DNA of 64,000 bases from NCBI RefSeq assembly GCF_004342285.1, contig NZ_SMCV01000005.1, positions 303,945 to 367,944 of the forward strand, written 5' to 3'. Origin of the DNA: Klebsiella sp. BIGb0138 (GTDB lineage: Bacteria; Pseudomonadota; Gammaproteobacteria; Enterobacterales; Enterobacteriaceae). The notes under the pieces are model-generated. The model saw only the letters and a program-made list of their open reading frames with translations, did no database searches and was not told where the DNA came from. The translations under genes and the position numbers were made by a program. Within the stretch, counting starts at the first letter, position 1; every line of letters begins with the position of its first letter. This document shows positions 8,608 through 17,493 of the stretch, in pieces.

Positions 8608-9048
8608 AGTAGAACTCCTGTTAATTATCCCTGATAACTGCATTATTATGAATGTAAACCGGCGCAAAGGCTTGCCAGTTCACGAGATATCTGCATAAAG
8701 AATTCATCTTGCGTGGGTATGCCAAAGGTGACATTATTGCGCGAATTTTCTTCTCTTCAACCATGAGGCCGCCGGGATGACAATATCATTTCTACATCAT
8801 CGCCGTTGCCGCGGTGCGCAGATGCGCAAGCCGCCTCATCTTGCTACTCTACATCCTGATAGCCTGCCTTCCATGCGGTGAAGGCAGCGCATGCTCACTG
8901 CAGGACAACAGTAAGATCGGACGCGGTCTGCTTTTACTGATGTCTGGCGGTCGGAGCTGGAATCCAGTCGGACCCTGACATTTCGTTAGGCAAGGTATCA
9001 CCACCTTGTCTGAAGCCTTTTACTCTCCGGAAACGGGTATTCGCGCTA
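8608..9048 (+). promoter_or_regulatory. Divergent yqgA/speC region with a structured speC leader
   Basis: About 440 bases without a gene. Two hairpins lie in what is probably the speC leader: CTGCCTTC (8864-8871) with GAAGGCAG (8880-8887), and CAAGGT (8991-8996) with ACCTTG (9003-9008) about 40 nt before the start codon. No strong ribosome-binding site is visible directly before the ATG. Polyamine-responsive control is a reasonable guess but is not shown by the sequence. Confidence 0.45.
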
Positions 9049-11184
9049 ATGAAATCATTGCACATTGCCGCCAGCCACGAGCTGGTCTCCCATCTGTCCA
9101 CCCATCGTCGCGTGGTGACGCTGGACAGTACTGATTTTACCGATGTGGCGGCAGTCGTCATTACCGCGGCGGACAGCCGCAGCGGCATCCTCTCCCTGCT
9201 CAAACGCAGCGGCTTTAACCTGCCGGTCTATCTGCTGACCGATACCGACATGGTAAAGCCGGACGGCGTGACGGCGATCATCGCCGGCAAAGAGCAGGAG
9301 TGGCTGGAGCTGGAAGCCTCCGCCTGCCGCTATGAAGAGAACCTGCTGCCGCCGTTCTTTGATACCCTGACGCAGTATGTCGAGATGGACAACAGCACCT
9401 TTGCCTGCCCGGGGCATCAGCACGGCGCTTTCTTTAAAAAGCACCCCGCGGGGCGCCAGTTTTTTGACTTCTTTGGCGAGAACGTATTCCGTGCCGATAT
9501 GTGCAATGCCGACGTTAAGCTGGGCGATCTGCTGATTCACGAAGGTTCGGCAAAGCACGCGCAGAAGTTCGCGGCGAAGGTCTTCAACGCCGACAAAACC
9601 TATTTTGTTCTCAACGGCACCTCGGCGGCGAATAAAGTGGTGACTAACGCGCTGCTGACGCGTGGCGATCTGGTGCTGTTTGACCGTAACAACCATAAAT
9701 CCAACCATCATGGCGCGCTGATTCAGGCGGGTGCCACCCCGGTGTATCTCGAAGCGTCGCGCAACCCGTTTGGCTTTATCGGTGGGATTGACGACCACTG
9801 CTTCGATGAACGCTATCTGCGTAACCTGATTCGCGAAGTGGCGCCGGAAAAAGCCGATGAGCCGCGGCCGTTCCGCCTGGCGGTCATTCAGCTGGGCACC
9901 TACGACGGTACGGTCTACAACGCCCGCCAGGTGGTGGATAAAATCGGGAGTCTGTGCGACTACATCCTCTTTGACTCCGCATGGGTCGGCTATGAGCAGT
10001 TTATCCCGATGATGGCGGACTGCTCGCCGTTGCTCCTGGATCTCAATGCAAACGATCCGGGCATTTTTGTCACCCAATCGGTGCATAAGCAGCAGGCAGG
10101 GTTCTCGCAGACCTCGCAGATCCATAAAAAGGATAACCACCTGCGCGGCCAGGCACGCTTCTGCCCGCATAAGCGCCTGAACAACGCCTTTATGCTGCAT
10201 GCCTCCACCAGCCCGTTCTATCCGCTGTTTGCGGCGCTGGATGTGAACGCCAAAATTCATGAAGGGGAGAGCGGCCGCCGTCTGTGGGCCGAGTGCGTGG
10301 CGCTGGGCATTGAAGCGCGTAAGGCGATTATCGCCAACTGCAAAATGATCCAGCCGTTTATTCCGCCGGTGGTTGCGGGGCGGCCATGGCAGGATCATCC
10401 AACCGAGGCGATTGCCCGCGAGCGGCGTTTCTTCAGCTTTGAGCCGGGCGCCCGCTGGCACGGCTTTGCAGGCTACGCGAGCGATCAGTACTTCGTCGAT
10501 CCCTGCAAGCTGCTGCTGACCACGCCGGGCATCGATGCCGAAAGCGGCGAATATACCGGGTTCGGTATTCCGGCGACCATTCTCGCGCACTACCTGCGTG
10601 AGAACGGCATCGTACCGGAGAAGTGTGACCTGAACTCGATTCTGTTCCTGTTGACCCCCGCCGAGAGCGCAGAAAAAATGGCCCAGCTGGTGGCGATGCT
10701 GGGGCAGTTTGAACAGCATATCGAAGCCGATACGCCGCTGGCTGACGTCCTGCCGAGCATCTACAACAAGTATCCGGTGCGCTATCGCGATTACACCCTC
10801 CGCGAACTGTGCCAGGAGATGCACGATCTGTACGTCAGCTTTGCGGTGAAGGATCTGCAAAAGGAGATGTTCCGTAAGCAGAGCTTCCCGCGCGTGGTGA
10901 TGAACCCGCAGGATGCGAACCGCGAGTTTATTCGCGGCAGCGTTGAGCTGGTGCGCTTAAGCGAAGCCGAAGGCCGTATTGCCGCGGAAGGGGCGCTGCC
11001 GTACCCGCCGGGCGTGCTGTGCGTGGTGCCGGGAGAAGTCTGGGGCGGCGCGGTGCTGCGCTACTTCCTGGCGCTGGAAGAGGGCGTCAATATGCTGCCC
11101 GGCTTCTCGCCCGAACTGCAGGGGGTCTACAGCGAAACGGACTCAGACGGCATCAAGCGGCTGTATGGCTACGTGCTGAAGTAG
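9049..11184 (+). CDS. speC: Ornithine decarboxylase, constitutive/biosynthetic
   Basis: A 711-residue PLP-dependent decarboxylase, the same length as E. coli SpeC and closely similar throughout. It converts L-ornithine to putrescine and CO2 in the cytoplasm. It shows the N-terminal wing domain, the fold-I core, and the SVHK motif whose lysine (about residue 347) binds PLP. The C-terminal part ends LYGYVLK as in SpeC. With speA and speB further right, the window holds both routes to putrescine. A long antisense frame across the gene is a GC-driven shadow. Confidence 0.97.
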   Translation: MKSLHIAASHELVSHLSTHRRVVTLDSTDFTDVAAVVITAADSRSGILSLLKRSGFNLPVYLLTDTDMVKPDGVTAIIAGKEQEWLELEASACRYEENLLPPFFDTLTQYVEMDNSTFACPGHQHGAFFKKHPAGRQFFDFFGENVFRADMCNADVKLGDLLIHEGSAKHAQKFAAKVFNADKTYFVLNGTSAANKVVTNALLTRGDLVLFDRNNHKSNHHGALIQAGATPVYLEASRNPFGFIGGIDDHCFDERYLRNLIREVAPEKADEPRPFRLAVIQLGTYDGTVYNARQVVDKIGSLCDYILFDSAWVGYEQFIPMMADCSPLLLDLNANDPGIFVTQSVHKQQAGFSQTSQIHKKDNHLRGQARFCPHKRLNNAFMLHASTSPFYPLFAALDVNAKIHEGESGRRLWAECVALGIEARKAIIANCKMIQPFIPPVVAGRPWQDHPTEAIARERRFFSFEPGARWHGFAGYASDQYFVDPCKLLLTTPGIDAESGEYTGFGIPATILAHYLRENGIVPEKCDLNSILFLLTPAESAEKMAQLVAMLGQFEQHIEADTPLADVLPSIYNKYPVRYRDYTLRELCQEMHDLYVSFAVKDLQKEMFRKQSFPRVVMNPQDANREFIRGSVELVRLSEAEGRIAAEGALPYPPGVLCVVPGEVWGGAVLRYFLALEEGVNMLPGFSPELQGVYSETDSDGIKRLYGYVLK

Positions 11185-11212
11185 TCCGCCATAGGCTGCT
11201 CTGCACGCCGGG

Positions 11213-11241
11213 CCTCTCTCCCGCACTCTGCCGGAGAGAGG
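11213..11241. terminator. GC-rich hairpin between convergent speC and the response-regulator gene
   Basis: CCTCTCTC (11213-11220) pairs with GAGAGAGG (11234-11241). It sits exactly between two converging genes and could end transcription from either side, although it has no T run. Similar CCCCTC/GAGGGG hairpins occur at 21221 and 61734. Confidence 0.45.
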
Positions 11242-11253
11242 TTGGCGCGGGGT

Positions 11254-11946
11254 TCATACCGCGCTGCGCTTATACAGCCTGCGTGGATGGCCAATCTTGC
11301 CGTACAGGATCTCCACGCCGAGAAAGCGGGTCTCCACGCAGTGTTCCAGATAGCGGCGCGCGGTGGTTTTACTCAGCCCCGTGGCGCTCACCACTTCGTC
11401 CACCGAAAAGCAGTGCGCCGTATTATCGGTAAACAGCTTCTGCACCCGCGCCAGGGTGTTCCCTTCGATACCTTTGCTGCCGCTATCCTGACGGTAGTTT
11501 TTCGCCTGCAGTTGATACAGTGAATCAACGTTTTGCTGATCGACGATCTTCCATACCCGCTGCTGTTCGGCGAATTGCATAAACCGTTCCAGCGACTGGC
11601 TCAGGCGCCGCCATGAGACCGGCTTGAGGATATAGTCAAACGCGCCGTTGCGGATCGCCTGGCTGCAGGTATCCATATCGCTGGCGGCGGTGATAAAAAT
11701 CACCGCGCAGTGGGTGCGCGCCAGCAGCGCATCGCCGATCAGCGTGATGCCCTTGCCGTCCGGCAGGTAATTATCCAGCAGCACCAGCTGCGGCCGTTTA
11801 TACGCAATTTGCGCCTGTGCGTCGGCCAGAGATGAAGCAATGCCCACCAGCCGCAGGCCGGAATGTTTGCCAACCAGCTCGGCGTGGAGCTGCGCCAGCT
11901 GGTGCTCATCTTCTACGATCAGTACATCGATAAGTTCATGTTGCAT
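11254..11946 (-). CDS. citZ: CitB/DpiA-family response regulator of the citrate cluster
   Basis: A 230-residue response regulator. The receiver domain (residues 1-~120) has the phosphoacceptor Asp at about 58 (VLLDNYLPDGKG), the conserved Thr (FITAAS) and Lys (ILKPVS). The C-terminal winged helix includes SVDEVVSATGLSKTTARRYLEH, typical of DpiA/CitB/DcuR. I chose the ATG at 11946, which overlaps the kinase gene by 11 nt, suggesting translational coupling. Divergent from citW, it probably activates citrate uptake and lyase genes. The symbol follows the citYZ pair I recall described next to citW in K. pneumoniae. Confidence 0.85.
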   Translation of the reverse strand: MQHELIDVLIVEDEHQLAQLHAELVGKHSGLRLVGIASSLADAQAQIAYKRPQLVLLDNYLPDGKGITLIGDALLARTHCAVIFITAASDMDTCSQAIRNGAFDYILKPVSWRRLSQSLERFMQFAEQQRVWKIVDQQNVDSLYQLQAKNYRQDSGSKGIEGNTLARVQKLFTDNTAHCFSVDEVVSATGLSKTTARRYLEHCVETRFLGVEILYGKIGHPRRLYKRSAV

Positions 11947-13561
11947 AGTCGGTCTCTTCCGGTTCCCGGGCGGTGGCCGTAGCGGGAATAAACAGTGAGA
12001 AAATAGCGCCCCGCGGCAGGTTGTCGGCAACTTCGATCGTCCCTCCCGCCTGGGTGACATAGCTGTCGATCAGATACAGCCCAATGCCGTGATCGCCGCG
12101 GGTTTTGGTGGTGACCCCGCGCTCAAAAATGCGTTCGCGGATCGCCGGGGTAATGCCGACGCCGCGGTCGGCGACTTCAATAATCAGCTCACGGGCGTTG
12201 AGCTTAATCAGCACCTCTACCGCCTCGTGCGGCAGCGGCGCGCGCTGCGTCGCTTCAATGGCGTTGTCCAGCAGGTTGCCAATAATTGAAATCAGCTCGG
12301 CTTCGGCAAGCGGGGAGAAGGGGCTATTCATCAGACAGGCCGCATCGAAGCTGAGTTCGACCCCTTTTTCACGGGCGCGGGAGGCCTTACCCAGCAGCAG
12401 GCCGCATAGCGTCGGCGAGCTAAAGCGCGATGAGATAAAGTCCAGCAGCTCCTGGGCGTGCTCGGACTGGGCCTGTATATAGTTAATGGCTTCCTCGTAG
12501 CGCCCCATATGCAGCAGGCCCGAGAGCGTGGTCATGCGGTTAAGCTGTTCGTGGCGCATGATGCGCAGGTTGTCGACATAGCGCTTGACCTGGCTGAGCT
12601 GCGCGCTGAGGATATCGATCTCATTGCGATCGCGGAAGGTGATCACCCAGCCCTGCAGCGAATTCTCCAGCATGATCCGCACGCGGCTGGCGATCACGGT
12701 GAGATCGTTGAAGCGACAGATCTCATCGTGGGTATCCCGCTGCAGCATCGTTTGCGGCGCGAAGAAGGGGACGGGGGCGATCGCTTCGCCGATCTGCCGT
12801 CCGCGCAGCTGGCGGGCGGGTTGGCTCAGCTTCAGCAGCTTGCGCGCCGCCTGGTTGATCACTTCGATCTGTAAGCGGTCGTCGAGGGCGATCACCCCTT
12901 CGTAGATCGACTCCATCATCGCCTTTTGCTGGCGCACCAGCAGGCCGATTTCACGCGGCTCCAGCGAGAAGATCTGCTTCTTGATGCCGCGGGTGAAAAA
13001 CCACGAGAAGACAAACAGGGCGAGCAGCAGCAGAGCGGCGGCGAGCAGAATATTGACGACCTTGCTGACGGTAACGGTATCGAGGTAGCTGGTGAGATAG
13101 CCCACTGAAATAATACCGACCACCTGGCCGCCGTCGTTAAGTATTGGCGCCTTGCTGCGCAACGAAATCCCGAGTCCTCCCTGGCGAATGGTGGTGGTGG
13201 TTTCACCGCGCAGCACCTCGTCATTATCGCCGCCGACGAGCAGGGTACCGACCCGGTCAGCGAAGGCCGAATGAAACAAATGGCGGCCCTGGTTATCGCC
13301 GACGACAATAAAACTGGCGTCGCTGCGGGCCGCTATTTTATGCATGAAATCAGCGATCGCTGGAATATCTTTGCGGACGACATCATGACGTAATCCGGGA
13401 ATAAGTGCGATTTCTTCTGCCTGTATTTTTGCCCGGGTGCTCATTTCCAGATATAGCTGTTTTTCGACATCGACATAATAATAGCTACCCAGCAGCACAA
13501 GGAGCACCGAGAAAAAGGCCGTCAGTGAAATAAACAGCTTGATCTGAAATGACACTTTCAT
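11936..13561 (-). CDS. citY: CitA/DpiB-family sensor histidine kinase of the citrate cluster
   Basis: A 541-residue membrane sensor. It has TM1 at ~7-29, a periplasmic PAS-like sensor domain (~40-165, ending VVGIISVGYLT), TM2 at ~169-189, a cytoplasmic PAS domain (~210-310), a dimerisation segment with the phosphoacceptor His at about 337 (MRHEQLNRM), and an ATPase domain (NLLDNAIEAT, DRGVGI, HGIGLYLI). In CitA relatives the periplasmic domain binds citrate. I preferred the ATG at 13561 to a TTG 21 nt upstream. Gene symbol as for its partner. Confidence 0.87.
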   Translation of the reverse strand: MKVSFQIKLFISLTAFFSVLLVLLGSYYYVDVEKQLYLEMSTRAKIQAEEIALIPGLRHDVVRKDIPAIADFMHKIAARSDASFIVVGDNQGRHLFHSAFADRVGTLLVGGDNDEVLRGETTTTIRQGGLGISLRSKAPILNDGGQVVGIISVGYLTSYLDTVTVSKVVNILLAAALLLLALFVFSWFFTRGIKKQIFSLEPREIGLLVRQQKAMMESIYEGVIALDDRLQIEVINQAARKLLKLSQPARQLRGRQIGEAIAPVPFFAPQTMLQRDTHDEICRFNDLTVIASRVRIMLENSLQGWVITFRDRNEIDILSAQLSQVKRYVDNLRIMRHEQLNRMTTLSGLLHMGRYEEAINYIQAQSEHAQELLDFISSRFSSPTLCGLLLGKASRAREKGVELSFDAACLMNSPFSPLAEAELISIIGNLLDNAIEATQRAPLPHEAVEVLIKLNARELIIEVADRGVGITPAIRERIFERGVTTKTRGDHGIGLYLIDSYVTQAGGTIEVADNLPRGAIFSLFIPATATAREPEETDYAT

Positions 13562-13907
13562 AACTATCACGCACGGTATCAACGGAAGTGGCTAAGATAT
13601 CATCTTTTTTCCTGCTGGCACCTGGTTTACCGGAAACTTGTGATCCCTTGCACAGCGCGATGTGTCAGGAAATTAGCCGCACGGAAGCGGATCTTAACAC
13701 CAGGTTAATAAATGTTATTTGTTTGTTCAATTAAGAAAATAAACCATAAAAACCACGCCAATAAATAAAGCCTTAATCACATTAAATAAAAGAAACCATT
13801 AAAACCATAGAGGCCATTAAAGTTTTGCTTTTAATATGTCGATCCTCACATTAAGTGCGTCTTTGGAACTTTAAGCTGCATCTACAAAATAACCAAGGGG
13901 CTTAATT
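13562..13907. promoter_or_regulatory. Divergent control region between citY and citW
   Basis: About 345 AT-rich bases between the divergent kinase and carrier genes. The hexamer CATTAA recurs at 13780, 13797, 13815 and 13849, steps of 17, 18 and 34 bases, all on the same strand in the half nearest citW. These are candidate half-sites for the adjacent response regulator. AAGGGG precedes the citW start. Confidence 0.55.
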
Positions 13908-15269
13908 ATGAGCACAACTGACGATTCTTTCTCTGTTACCCACGACCCGCTTGATATTCAGAAACCATCGCTCAAAGAGCGCTGGTGGCATATTATGGAT
14001 AGCTGGAAAATTGGCATTATTCCTCTGCCGCTGTTTGTTCTGGCCGGGCTGCTGATCGCCATCGATTGTCTGGGCGGCAAGCTGCCGAGCGATATCGTGG
14101 TGATGGTCGCCACGCTGGCGTTTTTTGGTTTTGCCTGCGGTGAATTCGGTAAGCGTCTGCCGATTGTCGGCAAGCTCGGCGCGGCGGCGATTTGCGCCAC
14201 CTTTATTCCCTCCGCGTTGGTTTATTACGGCCTGCTGCCGGACGTGGTAGTGGAGTCGACGACGAAGTTCTATAAATCCACCAACATCCTCTATCTCTAT
14301 ATCTGCTGCATTATCGTCGGCAGCATCATGAGCATGAACCGTACCGTACTGATCCAGGGCTTCCTGCGCATCTTCTTCCCGATGCTGTGCGGGGAAATCG
14401 TCGGCATGATCGTCGGCATGGGGGTGGGGCTGGCGCTCGGCCTCGAACCGTTCCAGATCTTCTTCTTTATCATTCTGCCGATCATGGCGGGGGGCGTGGG
14501 TGAAGGGGCGATCCCGCTGTCGATCGGCTATGCGGCGCTGCTGCATATGGATCAGGGCGTGGCGCTGGGCCGGGTGCTGCCGATGGTGATGCTGGGCGGC
14601 CTCACCGCCATCATTATCTCCGGCTGTCTGAACCAACTTGGCAAACGCTACCCGCATCTGACCGGCGAAGGTCAGCTGATGCCGAATCGCGCCAATACCG
14701 ATGAAAGCGCCTCTCAGCCGGCATCCTCCGGCAAAGTCGACGTCACCACGATTGCCTCCGGCGCGCTGCTGGCGGTGCTGCTTTACATGCTGGGAATGCT
14801 GGGCCACAAGCTGATTGGCCTGCCTGCGCCGGTCGGCATGCTGTTTATGGCGGTGCTGGTGAAGCTGTTTAACGGCGTGTCTCCGCGCATTCTCGAAGGT
14901 TCGCAGGTGGTTTATAAGTTTTTCCAGACCTCGGTAACCTACCCGATTCTGTTTGCCGTCGGCGTAGCCATCACCCCGTGGCATGAGCTGGTCAACGCTT
15001 TCACCGTCAGCAACCTGCTGGTGATTGTCAGCACCGTCTCCGCGCTGGTGGCGACCGGCTTTTTCGTCGGTAAAAAGATCGGCATGCATCCGATTGATGT
15101 CGCCATCGTCTCCTGCTGCCAGAGCGGGCAGGGCGGCACCGGCGACGTGGCGATTCTGACCGCCGGCAACCGTATGAGCCTGATGCCGTTCGCCCAGATT
15201 GCCACCCGCATCGGCGGGGCGATCAACGTCTCCATCTCGCTGTTGGTTCTCGGCAACTTCCTCGTTTAA
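13908..15269 (+). CDS. citW: Citrate carrier of the 2-hydroxycarboxylate transporter family
   Basis: A 453-residue inner-membrane carrier with many membrane spans. The two family signatures of the re-entrant loops are present: GGVG at ~195-198 and GGTG at ~409-412. The C-terminal arginines in NRM (about 422) and TRIGG (about 434) correspond to substrate-binding positions in CitS. K. pneumoniae CitW was reported as a citrate/acetate antiporter, which suits an operon whose lyase releases acetate. It is the first gene of a rightward operon that continues through citG. It is clearly distinct from the sodium-dependent CitS. Confidence 0.87.
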   Translation: MSTTDDSFSVTHDPLDIQKPSLKERWWHIMDSWKIGIIPLPLFVLAGLLIAIDCLGGKLPSDIVVMVATLAFFGFACGEFGKRLPIVGKLGAAAICATFIPSALVYYGLLPDVVVESTTKFYKSTNILYLYICCIIVGSIMSMNRTVLIQGFLRIFFPMLCGEIVGMIVGMGVGLALGLEPFQIFFFIILPIMAGGVGEGAIPLSIGYAALLHMDQGVALGRVLPMVMLGGLTAIIISGCLNQLGKRYPHLTGEGQLMPNRANTDESASQPASSGKVDVTTIASGALLAVLLYMLGMLGHKLIGLPAPVGMLFMAVLVKLFNGVSPRILEGSQVVYKFFQTSVTYPILFAVGVAITPWHELVNAFTVSNLLVIVSTVSALVATGFFVGKKIGMHPIDVAIVSCCQSGQGGTGDVAILTAGNRMSLMPFAQIATRIGGAINVSISLLVLGNFLV

Positions 15270-15286
15270 GTTTTCAGGAAAACATC

Positions 15287-16150
15287 ATGAAACTCGCAAG
15301 TTTTATCTATCAGGGCACCCGCAGCTTCGGCATCGTCAAGGCGGAAGGGATGATCGATTTGGGTCGTCGCCTCGGCGATCGCTATGCCGACCTTAAGGCG
15401 CTGCTGCAGGGCAACGGGCTGGCGGAAGCCGGCCGCTATCTCAACGATACGGTCGATGTGCCGATGGACGCCGTCACCTTCCTGCCGGTGATTGAGCAGC
15501 CGGAAAAAATCCTCTGCGTCGGCATGAACTATGCCGAAAAGCGCAAAGAGTTCGACCAGCACAATCCGGCGCCGACGCTGTTTGTCCGCTTCGCGGATTC
15601 GCAGACGGCGCACAACGCGCCGGTGCTGAAACCGCGCCACTCTCACGAATTTGACTACGAAGGCGAGCTGGCGGTGATTATCGGCACCGGCGGCGAGAAC
15701 ATCCGCCGCGAAGAGGCGCTGCGCCACGTCGCGGGCTACAGCTGCTATATGGACGGCTCCGCCCGCGACTGGCAGCACAGCTGGTTCACCGCCGGTAAAA
15801 ACTGGCGGCAGACCGGGGCATTCGGCCCGTGGATGACGACCGCTGACGAGATCCCGGATCCGCACCGGCTGACGATCCGCACCTGGCTGAACGGCCGGAT
15901 GGTGCAGGATGACAACACCAGCAGCATGATCCACAAGGTCGCGGAGCTGATCGAATACATCAGCACCTTCACCCGCTTAAGCCCGGGCGATGTGATCATC
16001 ACCGGATCGCCGGGCGGGGTGGGTAAAAAGCGCAATCCGCCGCTGTTTATGCAAGAGGGCGATCGCATTGAGGTGGAGATCGAACATATCGGTCATCTCA
16101 GCAACGTGATTATGGAAGCGCCGGCCGGCGCGCTGACGGCGGCACACTGA
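15287..16150 (+). CDS. Fumarylacetoacetate-hydrolase (FAH) family protein in the citrate operon
   Basis: A 287-residue FAH-superfamily enzyme. The metal-binding acidic residues are visible: E125 and E127 in DYEGELAV, and D156 in the MDGSARDWQ segment. The GSPGGVG loop and RNPPLFMQEGD are also present. Family members hydrolyse, isomerise or decarboxylate beta-keto acids; FAHD1-type relatives act on oxaloacetate. Lying between the citrate carrier and citC, it could decarboxylate or tautomerise the oxaloacetate released by citrate lyase, since no oadGAB genes occur in this cluster. That role is inference. It starts 17 nt after citW. Confidence 0.8.
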   Translation: MKLASFIYQGTRSFGIVKAEGMIDLGRRLGDRYADLKALLQGNGLAEAGRYLNDTVDVPMDAVTFLPVIEQPEKILCVGMNYAEKRKEFDQHNPAPTLFVRFADSQTAHNAPVLKPRHSHEFDYEGELAVIIGTGGENIRREEALRHVAGYSCYMDGSARDWQHSWFTAGKNWRQTGAFGPWMTTADEIPDPHRLTIRTWLNGRMVQDDNTSSMIHKVAELIEYISTFTRLSPGDVIITGSPGGVGKKRNPPLFMQEGDRIEVEIEHIGHLSNVIMEAPAGALTAAH

Positions 16151-16160
16151 GTAAGGCGGC

Positions 16161-17183
16161 ATGATGGACTCGCAAGCCACGATCGACTTCCGGCTGACGG
16201 AGGTGGTGAAACACCCGGAACGCCTGAGCCAGATTCGCTATCTGCTGGCGGACAGCGGCCTGGGCCTGGATAACGACATCACCCTGTTTGTTGAGGCCTG
16301 GTCCGGGAGGCAGCTGGTGGGCTGCGCGGGGCTGGCCGGCAACGTCATTAAATGCGTGGCGGTGGATGAGCGGCTGCGCGGCGTGAACCTCAGCGCGCGG
16401 CTGCTGGCGGAAGTCGAGAACGCCGCGCTGGCGCGCGGCCATTTCCACCTCTTCCTCTGCACCCGGCCATGTAACAAAGAGCGCTTTGCCCGCAGCGGCT
16501 TCTGGCCCGTCGCGCAGAGCGGAAATAACGCGGTGCTGATGGAGAACACGCCGCTGGGCATCACCCGCTACTGCCGCTCGCTAAGCCGCCAGCGCAGGCC
16601 CGGTCAGCGGATCGGCGCGATCGTGATGAACGCCAACCCGTTCACGCTCGGCCACCGCTATCTGGTGGAGCAGGCGGCGGCCGGGTGCGACTGGCTGCAC
16701 CTGTTTGTGGTGCGCGAGGACGCCTCATTCTTCCCGTTTGCTGCCCGCCTGGAGATGGTGCGGGCAGGGGTGGCGCATCTGGCGAACGTCTCTGTCCACG
16801 AAGGTTCGCAGTACATCATCTCCCGCGCCACGTTCCCGGCCTACTTCCTCAAAGATACCGGCAAGGTGCAGCAGGCGTGGAGCGAAATCGACGTGCTGAT
16901 CTTCCGCGACGCCATCGCGCCGGCGCTGGGCATCACCCATCGTTTTATCGGCTCGGAGCCGTTTTGCGACATTACCCGCCAGTACAACCAGACGCTGCAT
17001 GAGCTGCTGGCCGGTCGCGTCACGGTGGTCGAGACAGGGCGTATCAAGGCGGGCGGCAGCGCGATTTCGGCCTCGGAAGTCCGCCGTTTACTTAAGACAC
17101 AGCAGTTTTCCCGCATTCGGGAAATTGTCCCGGAGTCCACTTTCGCGCATCTCGCAGCGCACTACCGCGCGGAAGTCGCATAA
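16161..17183 (+). CDS. citC: [Citrate (pro-3S)-lyase] ligase
   Basis: A 340-residue enzyme that acetylates the thiol of the prosthetic group on CitD using ATP and acetate, switching citrate lyase on. An N-terminal GNAT-like domain (~1-125) precedes a nucleotidyltransferase domain with the HxGH-type motif PFTLGHR (about 160-166), and the C terminus contains the SASEVRRLL element. Length and layout match known CitC. It starts with ATGATG 11 nt after the FAH gene; either ATG could be used. Confidence 0.93.
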   Translation: MMDSQATIDFRLTEVVKHPERLSQIRYLLADSGLGLDNDITLFVEAWSGRQLVGCAGLAGNVIKCVAVDERLRGVNLSARLLAEVENAALARGHFHLFLCTRPCNKERFARSGFWPVAQSGNNAVLMENTPLGITRYCRSLSRQRRPGQRIGAIVMNANPFTLGHRYLVEQAAAGCDWLHLFVVREDASFFPFAARLEMVRAGVAHLANVSVHEGSQYIISRATFPAYFLKDTGKVQQAWSEIDVLIFRDAIAPALGITHRFIGSEPFCDITRQYNQTLHELLAGRVTVVETGRIKAGGSAISASEVRRLLKTQQFSRIREIVPESTFAHLAAHYRAEVA

Positions 17184-17199
17184 CTATCAGGAAATGATT

Positions 17200-17493
17200 A
17201 TGAAAATTGTAAGGGAGGCGCTGGCCGGTACGCAGGAGTCCAGCGACCTGATGGTGAAAATCGCCCCCGCCGACGGCGAGCTGGAGATTGTCATCCACAG
17301 TGAAGTGATCAAGCAGTTCGGCGAGCAGATTCGCCAGGTGGTCGAGGAGACGCTGCGCGCGATGGAGGTGCGCCAGGGAGTGATTATCGTGGAAGACAAG
17401 GGGGCGCTGGACTGTGTGATCCGCGCGCGCCTGCAGAGTGCGGTGCTGCGCGCGGCCGATGAGCCGCAGATCGACTGGAGGAAACTGTCATGA
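17200..17493 (+). CDS. citD: Citrate lyase acyl carrier protein (gamma subunit)
   Basis: A 97-residue acyl carrier protein of citrate lyase. Ser14 in TQESSDLMV is the expected attachment site of the 2'-(5''-phosphoribosyl)-3'-dephospho-CoA group. I chose the ATG at 17200 because AGGAA lies 6 nt upstream; an ATG at 17194 would leave no spacing, and the frame is open further upstream into citC. It overlaps citE by ATGA. Confidence 0.95.
   Translation: MKIVREALAGTQESSDLMVKIAPADGELEIVIHSEVIKQFGEQIRQVVEETLRAMEVRQGVIIVEDKGALDCVIRARLQSAVLRAADEPQIDWRKLS

Noticed and set aside
9055..10860. A 601-codon antisense frame across speC
   Set aside because: It mirrors the speC reading frame in GC-rich sequence, has no family resemblance, and speC itself is certain.
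13902..15089. A 395-codon frame opposite citW
   Set aside because: Antisense of a conserved membrane carrier; the translation is rich in His, Gln, Asp and Arg, as expected from the complement of hydrophobic codons.
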